This document shows, one piece after another, positions 54,426 to 61,845 of a stretch of DNA of 64,000 nucleotides. Source of the DNA: Bin87 sp963668585 (GTDB taxonomy: Bacteria > Chloroflexota > Dehalococcoidia > Lucifugimonadales > UBA3495); the NCBI GenBank assembly GCA_963668585.1, contig OY764869.1, forward strand, positions 1,054,001 through 1,118,000. Direction: 5' to 3'. Below the pieces are notes generated by a model. The model saw only the letters and a program-made list of their open reading frames with translations, was not told the origin of the DNA and made no database searches. Position 1 is the first letter of the stretch; every line of letters starts with the position of its first letter. The translations under genes were made by a program, and so were the position numbers.

Positions 54426-55196
54426 GGCAATGGACGGGCAGAGCACGACGGACAATTCGCCTGGGGGTGTTAGTTCCTCGACGATGCGCAGGGAGATACG
54501 GGTCTTGCCGGTGCCGCAGGGGAGGATGATTTTCCCGCGAGCTTGGCCTATAGGTAGGCCGCCGCTTTCAGATTGTTCGTGTTCCTTGAGAATTCGGACG
54601 CTTTCGGCAATGGCCTCTGCTTGCATGCAGGATTTGGTCTGGCGACGGATTTCGCCATCGGGGTTGGGTTCGCAGTGAGGACATTCCTCGAACGTGAACG
54701 CTGCTTGCTGCTGCAAAAGGTCGTTGGCGATGTTGATCACCTTGACCGGTTTGTCCGTCAGTGCTCCGATCTGCTGGAGGTTGGCGCTGATAGGGTTATC
54801 TCCGTTGGTGACGATCCAGCGTTCTGCCCAGAATGCTCCTGCGGAGGTGGATGCGAAACTGTCGACTTCACCCTTGTGGATAGGTTGGCCGTGGCCGCCG
54901 GCATCCAGCTGGCGGGACTTGCATTGGATGGCGATGTAGTGGTCGTCGCCACGGCGTTGGGCGACGCAATCGATTCCGATGTCTTGTTTGGTGACACCTG
55001 GAAAATGAATCTCACGGTCGGGCCATTCTGCCCACGGCCAACACTGGGCAATGTCCCATTCCTTGACGTAGGGAGCTACTTGATAGGTGAGATCCTCAAG
55101 CCAAGTTCCGTCCGTGCTTTGAGGGTTCATCTCAGCAACTATGCTGATCCCTTGATCGATGATCTGTTGGTCGATGGAATGCTGCATCGTGTCCAT
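54426..55196 (-). pseudogene. N-terminal nuclease and first helicase motif of a broken Type ISP-like enzyme
   Basis: About 257 codons from MDTMQHSIDQQ. The Mrr-like PD-(D/E)xK nuclease shows DIGIDCVAQRRGDDHYIAIQ followed by CKSR (Asp, then Gln-x-Lys). The helicase P-loop ILPCGTGKTRISLRIVEEL is near residue 235, and the frame is cut by the IS630 just after CPSIALV. Together with the frames below it this makes about 1,700 codons, near the size of LlaGI/LlaBIII enzymes with the same domain order. Confidence 0.75.
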
Positions 55197-55346
55197 CCCG
55201 CGTTACTCGTGACTTGGGGATGGCGGCGATTATACCGGGTCAAGCTGGTCCATGTATCTCAGGAATTGGTTCATCATCTGCACGAGGCAGATGGTGAGGA
55301 TCGCCGGGTGCATCGGCGTGTTCGGTTTGATGGGTTTCGCCTTCAG

Positions 55347-56645
55347 TTATTTGGTGGTCATGTGGCGTATCTTGTCGAAGTTGCCCGTCCTCAAGCGGGC
55401 AATCATGGTTGCTAGGTAAGCGATCCTGGACATCTTGGCGTGTAATCTTATTTTTGCGATACCGAGGGACTGGTGTCGATCGAGCAACCTGGAATGCTTG
55501 GCGCTGCGAAAAAAGCGTTCGACGGTCTGACGCATTTTGTATAACTGCTTCCACTCCACGGTGAATCGTGGAATGACGCCAACTACTCGGAGAGCAATCC
55601 CTTCTGGCTTTTCCCAGTAATCCGAATCGCAAGTGGTGAAGAGGCTGTCGCCGTTTTTGAGATGACAACCTTCTGGATCGCAACGGAACCTGTGGCCTTT
55701 GTCGGTGTCAGACTCCAAATATTGCATCGGGGCCCCGCCCACGCAAGTAGGAATTCCTTTTTCGGTGAATATGCCACCGTGCAGGTTCGTGTTCGATGGC
55801 GCCCTGAGAGGCGTAATCGGTATGGTCCCGTTATTCACCAGAGTTTGTTGGTGGTTCCGGCTATCGTAAGCCTTGTCGCACATGATGTATTTCAGCGGCA
55901 TATGAGGGTGGCGTGTTCGAATGTGTTCAATGAGCGGAAGTAACTGCTTGACGTCGCTTTCGTTTGCCGGCAAGGTGATGCTGGCCAGCGGGACTCCGTA
56001 TAGGGCGTCTACAATCGTGTGTTCCTTGTAACCGTAGAACGCCTCGGTTTTCCCCTGCTGCGGGCTGCTCCGCTTTCTGGTGCGGTGACCCCACTTGGCG
56101 TCAGGGTCGGTTGCGTCCCACTGTTCGCTTTTTCTGGGTGGACGACCGTATGCGGGGATATCGGTTGAATCGATGGCCAAATAAGTGCCGAGTTGTGGAG
56201 CATTCGGCGAGATGATGTGTTGAGCTTTGTGTTCCTCGATAAGTAGGTGGATCGACGTGGTGCATTCTGCGATGGCTTGGTCCACTATCGATTGCAGGTC
56301 TGGATTCCGAGCGATGCGTGATTTGAAACGCGAATATGTAGCCTCGGTGAGCGGGCGGTCCAAACCGCAAATATCAGCCAAGCGTTGGTCGGCGTTGAGT
56401 GTGTCTAGGAACCTGTTTGCGTATCGTATGTTCAAGACGAACTGTAGCAGGAATGCGCGCCATAGCGCTTCGCTCGGGATCCCGTTGCGGCCATGATGAC
56501 GGCCGTTTCTGCGAAGCGACTTAAGCTCTCGGAGCAGAGAGGCAGAGTGAACCGCATCGAGTATCGCTTCAATCAAAGCGTAGCCCGATTGGGGCGTTTG
56601 GGCTTGAGTTGCGGCTGTGGTCCGCTTAGAATGCGATGCGTCCAC
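55347..56645 (-). CDS. DDE transposase (IS4/IS5-superfamily, DUF772-type)
   Basis: A 432-residue transposase. An N-terminal DUF772-like helical part has YANRFLDTLNADQRLADICG and TEATYSRFKSRIARNPDL; the DDE core has YLAIDSTDIPAYGRPPRKSE, KYIMCDKAYDSRNHQQTL and the Glu in RQTVERFFRSAKHSRLLDRH. It appears intact. I could not define the terminal repeats; the element probably spans roughly 55230-56740. It sits directly upstream of the broken restriction gene. Confidence 0.82.
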   Translation of the reverse strand: MDASHSKRTTAATQAQTPQSGYALIEAILDAVHSASLLRELKSLRRNGRHHGRNGIPSEALWRAFLLQFVLNIRYANRFLDTLNADQRLADICGLDRPLTEATYSRFKSRIARNPDLQSIVDQAIAECTTSIHLLIEEHKAQHIISPNAPQLGTYLAIDSTDIPAYGRPPRKSEQWDATDPDAKWGHRTRKRSSPQQGKTEAFYGYKEHTIVDALYGVPLASITLPANESDVKQLLPLIEHIRTRHPHMPLKYIMCDKAYDSRNHQQTLVNNGTIPITPLRAPSNTNLHGGIFTEKGIPTCVGGAPMQYLESDTDKGHRFRCDPEGCHLKNGDSLFTTCDSDYWEKPEGIALRVVGVIPRFTVEWKQLYKMRQTVERFFRSAKHSRLLDRHQSLGIAKIRLHAKMSRIAYLATMIARLRTGNFDKIRHMTTK

Positions 56646-56927
56646 GTCGAGGTCGGAATCTCATGTGGCATAGCCGCCGGGAGGTGTCAGCTCCTGGCGG
56701 CGCTTTCGTTGAAGTAATTAGAACGAACGTATCAAATAATACTGATCCTTGCTGGCGCAGTTTTGGCGCGATCCGTAGCCGGCGTAGATTTCCTAGAACG
56801 GTCGTGAGTTGGGCAATCGCAGTGTCTCCGGACAGAGGACAACTCGTCCAACGGCTTTGCAGCTAAGTCGGTCTAAAAAATAGGAATATGCGACTTCTCC
56901 AGCTTGTGACCGTGTCCGGAACTGTGC

Positions 56928-56955
56928 AAAAAAACGGCGCCTGTTGATGGCGCCG
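56928..56955 (-). terminator. Intrinsic terminator with no obvious gene upstream
   Basis: On the minus strand CGGCGCC, a seven-base loop ATCAACA, GGCGCCG and then seven T. No minus-strand gene lies between it and 57365. Confidence 0.8.
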
Positions 56956-57120
56956 GGCTCTTGTGGGGTTGGCAGGTCCCGCGGTTTGTACCGGGACCCG
57001 CGCCGTGGCGAGAGGCTCAAGGCGGCTTCGCCAGCGAAATGGAAACTGCCGAATCTAGCACCGGTTGAAATCGGAGTGGGTGGCGTATTTCGTCACCCCG
57101 AAGCTCGCTTATCGTAGCGG
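56928..57120 (-). ncRNA. Candidate structured RNA or leader ending in an intrinsic terminator
   Basis: Upstream of the terminator on the minus strand is a second stable stem, CGGTCCC-type pairing of 56975-56981 with 56992-56998, and GC-rich complementary stretches further up (GGCGAAGCCGCC, near 57025). It does not match SRP RNA, RNase P RNA, tmRNA or a riboswitch that I know. It may be a small RNA or an attenuator whose gene was displaced by the IS. Confidence 0.3.
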
Positions 57121-57364
57121 CCTATCCCGTGCGACGAGATATGCAATTGTCTCTTACAGGGATGCACAGGATGTACAGGATGATGAGGTTGCCGGAACGG
57201 TTGCCTGCTCGCCGTCCGCTGATCCTGAGCCTGTCGAAGGATGGGCGGGATACCTTGTCTATTGTCGATAATCGAATGGCGCTCTGCCATCCCGGTGCGA
57301 CTTGTCGCGTCTGAGGTTCTTTGCTACGCTGGCGCGCACCCCCAAGAGCCCCCTGGATTGCGCC

Positions 57365-58810
57365 GTGAGTACGCCAGACCGATACCAGATCTACGACCTC
57401 GAAGACGCCGTATTCGACGAGATGTTCCTCCCGGAAGGAGCGCCGCGTCCCCATTGCGAGCGACTCTTCAGCACGCTGTCCGACTATTCCGACGATCAGT
57501 TGACCGGAATCCAGGAGCGGGTCACCCGTTCCTTCTCCAACGAGGGAATCACCTTCACCGTGTATGGGGACGCCGAAGCGGAAGAACGCATCATCCCCAT
57601 CGACTGCATACCCCGCCTGCTGCCCAAATCCGAGTGGGACTTCCTCGACGCCGGCCTCACCCAGCGGCTCAAAACCCTCAACCTGTTCATCCAGGACGTG
57701 TACGGCGATGCGCAAATCGTCGCCGATGGCGTGATTCCCGCCGAGGTGGTGTACGGATGCCCGCATTACCGGCCCGAGATGCGCGGGTTCACACCGCCCC
57801 AGGGAACCTGGGTGGCAGTCTGCGGCACCGACATCGTCCGGACCAACGACGGCTTCCTCGTCCTTGAAGACAACCTCCGCGTACCCTCCGGCGTCTCCTA
57901 CATGATCGCCAACCGGAAGGCCACCAAGACCAGCCTGCGCCGCCTGTACCGCGACTCCCGCGTCTGCGAGGTGGAGCACTACGGACGCTTCCTCCAGGAG
58001 ACGCTGCGGGAACTGGCGCCCGACGGCCGCGCGAACCCCAGGATCGCCCTGCTGACGCCCGGCGTGTACAACTCCGCCTTCTATGAGCACATGTTCCTTT
58101 CCCGCGAAATCGGCGCCGAGTTGGTGGAAGGCCGCGACCTGCTGGTGCGCGACGGCTTCGTGTACATGCGTACCACCACCGGACTGGAGCGGGTTGACGT
58201 AATCTACCGACGGGTTGACGACGACTTCCTCGACCCTCTGGCGTTCCGGCCCGACTCCGTTCTCGGCGTCCCCGGCCTCATCGACGCCTATCGCGCCGGC
58301 AACGTGGCCCTGGCCAACGCTCCCGGCACCGGCGTGGCCGACGACAAGAGCGTCTATGCCTACGTGCCCGCCATGGTGCGGTACTACCTCAACGAGGAAC
58401 CCCTGCTGCAAAACGTCGAGACCTACCTGTGCCGGAACCCGGAGGGTCTTGAGTACACGCTGGACAACCTCGACAAGCTTGTGGTCAAACGGGTCGGCGA
58501 GTCCGGCGGCTACGGTATGCTGGTGGGGGTTCAGGCCTCGCCGGCGGAGCGCGACGAGTACGCCCGGCAGATCCTGGCCGACCCCAGCGACTTCATCTCC
58601 CAGCCCACGCTGGACCTCTCCCGGTCGCCGTGCCTGATCGACGGCCGTTTCGAGCCGCGCCACGTTGACCTCCGCCCGTTCATCCTGCACGGGCAGACGA
58701 CCCGCATCGTCCCCGGCGCCTTCTGTCGCGTGGCGCTTCGCCGCGGCAGCATCGTCGTCAACTCCAGCCAGGGCGGCGGCGGCAAAGACGTCTGGGTGAT
58801 TGAGGACTGA
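57365..58810 (+). CDS. Circularly permuted ATP-grasp protein
   Basis: A 481-residue type 2 circularly permuted ATP-grasp enzyme. DVYGDAQIVADGVIPAEVVY, TDIVRTNDGFLVLEDNLRVP, RVGESGGYGMLVGVQASPAE and LIDGRFEPRHVDLRPFILHG carry the nucleotide- and metal-binding residues. It is always found beside an alpha-E protein, as here (5-base gap). The family probably forms a peptide-like bond on an unknown product. The GTG at 57365 begins the conserved N-terminus. Confidence 0.88.
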   Translation: MSTPDRYQIYDLEDAVFDEMFLPEGAPRPHCERLFSTLSDYSDDQLTGIQERVTRSFSNEGITFTVYGDAEAEERIIPIDCIPRLLPKSEWDFLDAGLTQRLKTLNLFIQDVYGDAQIVADGVIPAEVVYGCPHYRPEMRGFTPPQGTWVAVCGTDIVRTNDGFLVLEDNLRVPSGVSYMIANRKATKTSLRRLYRDSRVCEVEHYGRFLQETLRELAPDGRANPRIALLTPGVYNSAFYEHMFLSREIGAELVEGRDLLVRDGFVYMRTTTGLERVDVIYRRVDDDFLDPLAFRPDSVLGVPGLIDAYRAGNVALANAPGTGVADDKSVYAYVPAMVRYYLNEEPLLQNVETYLCRNPEGLEYTLDNLDKLVVKRVGESGGYGMLVGVQASPAERDEYARQILADPSDFISQPTLDLSRSPCLIDGRFEPRHVDLRPFILHGQTTRIVPGAFCRVALRRGSIVVNSSQGGGGKDVWVIED

Positions 58811-58815
58811 CCGCC

Positions 58816-59874
58816 ATGCTTGCCCGCAGCGCCCAGGGACTCTACTGGATGGGCCGTTACCTGGAACGGGCCGACCACCTGTGCCGTCTGCTGCGGCTTC
58901 AAACCGAGGCGTTGGTTGACCGGCCCGTGGCCGAAATCTACAGCGGCTGGAACCGCATCTACTCATCGCTGGACCGCCAGCCGCCGGGCACGGGCCTCGA
59001 CATGCTGCCCAACGCCGGCTTCGATCAGGCCCAGGCTCAGGGCGAGGGCGTGCTGCAGGTCATGGGCGTGCCCGGAACCCGGGCGTGGCAGATCAGCGGG
59101 GGCGATGAGTACACCCTGGCCGATTCCTTCACGCTGGCCGACGACCTCACCTTTGAAAGCTCCAACCCCGGTTCGGTCTGGAGTTGCTTCGCCCAGGGCC
59201 GCGAAAACGCCCGGCAGATCCGCCATTGCATCAGCGCCGAGATGTGGCGGTCGCTCAACCTCGCCTACCTGCGCATCCAGCACATCAACATCCTGGAAAT
59301 CTGGAACTCATCGCCCGAAGCCTTCTACCTCGAAATTGACGCCGACATCGACAACTTCATGGGCGTGGCCGCCGCCACCATGTACCGCGATGAGGGGTGG
59401 CACTTCATGCAGTTGGGCCGGTTCATCGAGCGCGCCCAGTTGTCGGTGGCGCTCTACCTGGCCCAGATCGAACTCTTCCCCGTTGACTACTCGGGCCCCT
59501 ACGAGGGTTCCGAGTCCGATTGGGTCACGCTGCTCCGCATGTATCACGCGGTGGAAGCCTACAACCGGGCGTACAGCGTGGAGGTCTCCCCGGTCCAGGT
59601 GCTGGAACTGCTGGTCACGGATCCACTGCTGCCGGACTCCCTGTGCCGGTCTCTGGAGGTCGTGGCCTCGGAACTCTCGTCCATCGCGCCCGGCCCCGAC
59701 GCCGAGGCCGATGCTGCCGCGCGCCGCCTGGCCGGCCGGTTGACGGCCGTGGTCAACTACGATTGGCCCGATGCCTCCGACAAGCAGCGACTGCTGCTGC
59801 GCCTGAGAGAGCGCTGTTTCGAGTTGCACGGCCTGGTCTCCACCGCCTTCTTCGACTACGCCCTCACCGGCTAG
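58816..59874 (+). CDS. Alpha-E domain protein (DUF403)
   Basis: A 352-residue all-helical alpha-E protein: MLARSAQGLYWMGRYLERAD, SAEMWRSLNLAYLRIQHINI, HFMQLGRFIERAQLSVALYL and DPLLPDSLCRSLEVVASELS. It is thought to work with the ATP-grasp protein on an unidentified peptide metabolite. The third usual partner, a transglutaminase-like protein, is not next door. Confidence 0.88.
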   Translation: MLARSAQGLYWMGRYLERADHLCRLLRLQTEALVDRPVAEIYSGWNRIYSSLDRQPPGTGLDMLPNAGFDQAQAQGEGVLQVMGVPGTRAWQISGGDEYTLADSFTLADDLTFESSNPGSVWSCFAQGRENARQIRHCISAEMWRSLNLAYLRIQHINILEIWNSSPEAFYLEIDADIDNFMGVAAATMYRDEGWHFMQLGRFIERAQLSVALYLAQIELFPVDYSGPYEGSESDWVTLLRMYHAVEAYNRAYSVEVSPVQVLELLVTDPLLPDSLCRSLEVVASELSSIAPGPDAEADAAARRLAGRLTAVVNYDWPDASDKQRLLLRLRERCFELHGLVSTAFFDYALTG

Positions 59875-60073
59875 CGCTCGGGGCGACCCGCGCGGAAATA
59901 TCCCGCCGCACGACCTTGCGGTGTGCCGGGATGGCCGTATGTGATTGCCCAAGTAATCTGCGCCTGATAAAATGCGAACCACCTGGCGGGGCAGGGCTCG
60001 GCAAGGCAGGTGAGCGGTCCGTATGGGGCCGCTTAAGCATTTCAGCGCGTAGGCCCCAAAAGCAGGAGGCTCC

Positions 60074-60400
60074 ATGCCAGCAGCGCAAACATTGAGCCCC
60101 GAAGCGGAACAAAACGTTGCCCAGATCGTTCGGCTCGATCTTGAACCCATAACTGCAAAGGGGATATCGATCAGCGAGATCAGGATCATGCCGGGAGAGG
60201 ACCAGGACGGGGACCCGTATCACCACATCATTGTCATCTACTCAGGGAACGACGACCTCCTGGACCCGTCGTGGCTCAACGGTTTCAAGAGACGGAACCG
60301 AGACGAGTTGGCCAAGTGGGGCGTCCACATCACAACAGAGTCATACGTCGAAGACGGCGAGTGGTCTCAAGTGTCGAACGGCTCGTCCTACGAAGGGTAA
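60074..60400 (+). CDS. Unknown protein, partner of a HEPN-like gene
   Basis: A 108-residue acidic protein: EQNVAQIVRLDLEPITAKGI, YHHIIVIYSGNDDLLDPSWL, and a C-terminal WGVHITTESYVEDGEW. Its size and position before a HEPN-like gene recall an MNT antitoxin, but no GSRARG turn is present, and the catalytic acids are missing as in the other pair at 15621. AGGAGG lies just before the ATG; a possible -10 TAAAAT is near 59968. Confidence 0.55.
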   Translation: MPAAQTLSPEAEQNVAQIVRLDLEPITAKGISISEIRIMPGEDQDGDPYHHIIVIYSGNDDLLDPSWLNGFKRRNRDELAKWGVHITTESYVEDGEWSQVSNGSSYEG

Positions 60401-60406
60401 AGAGGG

Positions 60407-60898
60407 GTGAACTGGGAGCAGTTGCTCGAGCTTGCCGAGATGCTGGCCGGGGCGCCGCAACACGGCGAGACCAGAGGCAGGCCGCAACAGACCTACCTCA
60501 GAAAAGCGAATAGCGCCGCATACTATGCCATGTTTCATGCCGTCGCCAACAGCAACGCGGACACACTGATCGGCACAACGCTGGCAGTCCGCCGAAGTGA
60601 AGAATGGACCGCGACCCAACGGGCGCTCAATCACGGGATTGCGAAGAGCCAGATGCTCAACAAGAGCCGGATGTCAACCTTCCATGCCGACATACAGGAC
60701 TTCAGCGAGACATTCATAGCGTTGCAGGTCCAGCGGCACGATGCGGACTACAACCCAAACCCGGATACACCCCCGACCAGAACGCAAACAATGCGCAATG
60801 TCCAACGCGCTCGCGACGCAATCAAGGCCTTCTGGGCAGTATCACTGCAAGAACGTAAACGCTTCGCTACCCACCTCCTGTTTCCGAGACGAAACTGA
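60407..60898 (+). CDS. HEPN-like protein
   Basis: A 163-residue helical protein with a HEPN-like first helix, TYLRKANSAAYYAMFHAVAN near residue 28, and a C-terminal helix MRNVQRARDAIKAFWAVSLQ. The middle is longer than in the HEPN at 16031. GTG start, 6 bases after the upstream stop, so the two form an operon that may be a toxin-antitoxin pair. Confidence 0.6.
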   Translation: MNWEQLLELAEMLAGAPQHGETRGRPQQTYLRKANSAAYYAMFHAVANSNADTLIGTTLAVRRSEEWTATQRALNHGIAKSQMLNKSRMSTFHADIQDFSETFIALQVQRHDADYNPNPDTPPTRTQTMRNVQRARDAIKAFWAVSLQERKRFATHLLFPRRN

Positions 60899-61234
60899 GG
60901 GATACTGTGCCAAGGTCCGCTAGCCGTGCAGATGCGGGCGGGTTACCCTGCCGCCGACCGGAGTGGCGAAATCGTCTCGCTCCATCCATGGCCATTTGAT
61001 TATTGGTGATCGATGACGTAGTCGGCTCATCCTGAGCGTGTCTAAGGACGAGCGGACGGTGAGCAGGGGGCGTTCTGGCAACGGCAATTGCCTGTTGCCA
61101 GGATAATCGAATGGCCGGGACCAGCAACCCTCCGGCATTGCGGAAGTTGACATATCCCTTTATCATTGAAATTCAGGTTCGGGCCGCCGCGGCGCCTTGG
61201 CAATCCACGTCCGAACAATCCGAGGAGTATTCAA
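60899..61234. other. Gene-free stretch holding the second MITE-like element
   Basis: Apart from the element at 60990-61116 nothing is recognisable. GAGGAG at 61222-61227 is the ribosome-binding site of the next gene. Confidence 0.5.
60990..61116. repeat. MITE-like element, longer copy with nested repeat
   Basis: Ends GGCCATTTGATTAT (60990-61003) and ATAATCGAATGGCC (61103-61116) match the 9-96 element with one mismatch. Inside it lies a complete GCTCATCCTGAGCGTGTCTA repeat (61025-61055) that the 9-96 copy lacks, joined to the shared GCGGACGGTGAGCAGGG. Confidence 0.6.
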
Positions 61235-61660
61235 TTGGCTGACCAGCCCAGCGAAAAAGCCATCCAGCGGATGCGCCTGTTTGTCGAGCGTTACTGCGAA
61301 AAATCGGGTACCCACACCCACCCTGAAGAAGGGGTCGCAGAATCCGTAATCCTGGGCCTGGCCCAGAACGTGGATGAAATCGGCCGGCCGCTCTGCCCCT
61401 GCCGCTTCTATCCCAGCAAGGAAGAAGAGGTCAAGCATCGCACGTGGATTTGCGCCTGCGATGATATGCAGATCTACAAGTACTGCCATTGACTGCTCTT
61501 CGTAACTGAGGGCGGTCTGCCCATCACCGAACATCTTCCCGAAGACCACGAAGGCCGCGCCATCTACGGCGAGGTGAAAGACCCGACGCCCGACAAGGGC
61601 CGGCCCCTGCGCCACAAGGCGGAGGAACGCGAACAGGAGCGCAGGGATCGACCTTCCTGA
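61235..61660 (+). CDS. Ferredoxin-thioredoxin reductase catalytic subunit homologue with in-frame TGA (candidate selenoprotein)
   Basis: Read through one TGA (61490-61492) the gene makes 141 residues from a TTG start with GAGGAG seven bases upstream. Residues 54-86 show CPCRFYPSKEEE, WICACDD and YKYCH-TGA. Counting gives Cys54, 56, 73, 75, 84 and the TGA at 86, the same spacing as Cys55, 57, 74, 76, 85 and 87 of the Synechocystis enzyme, where 57 and 87 form the redox disulfide and the others bind the 4Fe-4S cluster. After the TGA the frame continues with LLFVTEGGLPITEHLPEDHE, as in this family. The TGA thus probably encodes selenocysteine; a nonsense mutation or read error is the alternative. 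Confidence 0.72.
61507..61526 (+). promoter_or_regulatory. Candidate bacterial SECIS hairpin
   Basis: Stem TGAGGGC / GCCC-A-TCA (seven pairs, one bulged A on the 3' side) with apical loop GGTCT. The loop begins 21 nt after the TGA, within the spacing of bacterial SECIS elements, and reads GGUCU as in the E. coli fdhF element, where the G-U of the loop contacts SelB. Confidence 0.6.
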
Positions 61661-61699
61661 CGCCTCACGCGACGCCGCGCCTCACCCGTGGCAAGATTC

Positions 61700-61741
61700 A
61701 AAGAGGGCCGCTCCCGCATGATTGGGGGAGCGGCCCTTCTG
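61700..61741. terminator. Bidirectional intrinsic terminator
   Basis: Stem AGGGCCGCTCCC / GGGAGCGGCCCT with a ten-base loop, then TCT on the plus strand and CTTTG on the minus strand, between the reductase gene and the convergent MFS gene. Confidence 0.7.
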
Positions 61742-61785
61742 CGATGCAACGTTGTCTCCCATCCGCGCCAACATAGACGCAGTCC

Positions 61786-61816
61786 GCTCATCCTGAGCCT
61801 GTCGAAGGACGAGCGG
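61786..61816. repeat. Dispersed repeat, CTCATCCTGAGCCTGTCGAA type
   Basis: Full copy ending AGGACGAGCGG. Confidence 0.6.
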
Positions 61817-61845
61817 CCGGCGAACGACAAACCGTTCCGGCCGCC

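Larger units (their letters stand above)
56646..57364. other. Gene-free stretch between transposase and ATP-grasp gene
   Basis: Contains the outer end of the IS, an orphan minus-strand terminator with further hairpins (listed separately), a TTACAGGGATGCACAGGATG repeat (57151-57184), a GCTGATCCTGAGCCTGTCGA repeat (57218-57246) and a fragment of the MITE-like end (GTCGATAATCGAATGGC near 57260). No protein-like frame. Confidence 0.5.

Noticed and set aside
57061..57120. Riboswitch or SRP/tmRNA in the hairpin-rich stretch
   Set aside because: The diagnostic conserved boxes of these RNAs are not present; kept only as an unclassified RNA candidate.
61235..61492. Ferredoxin-thioredoxin reductase simply ending at the TGA (85 residues)
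   Set aside because: It would lose exactly the redox-active residue while the family-like frame continues for 55 codons beyond; read-through is the better explanation, though not proven.
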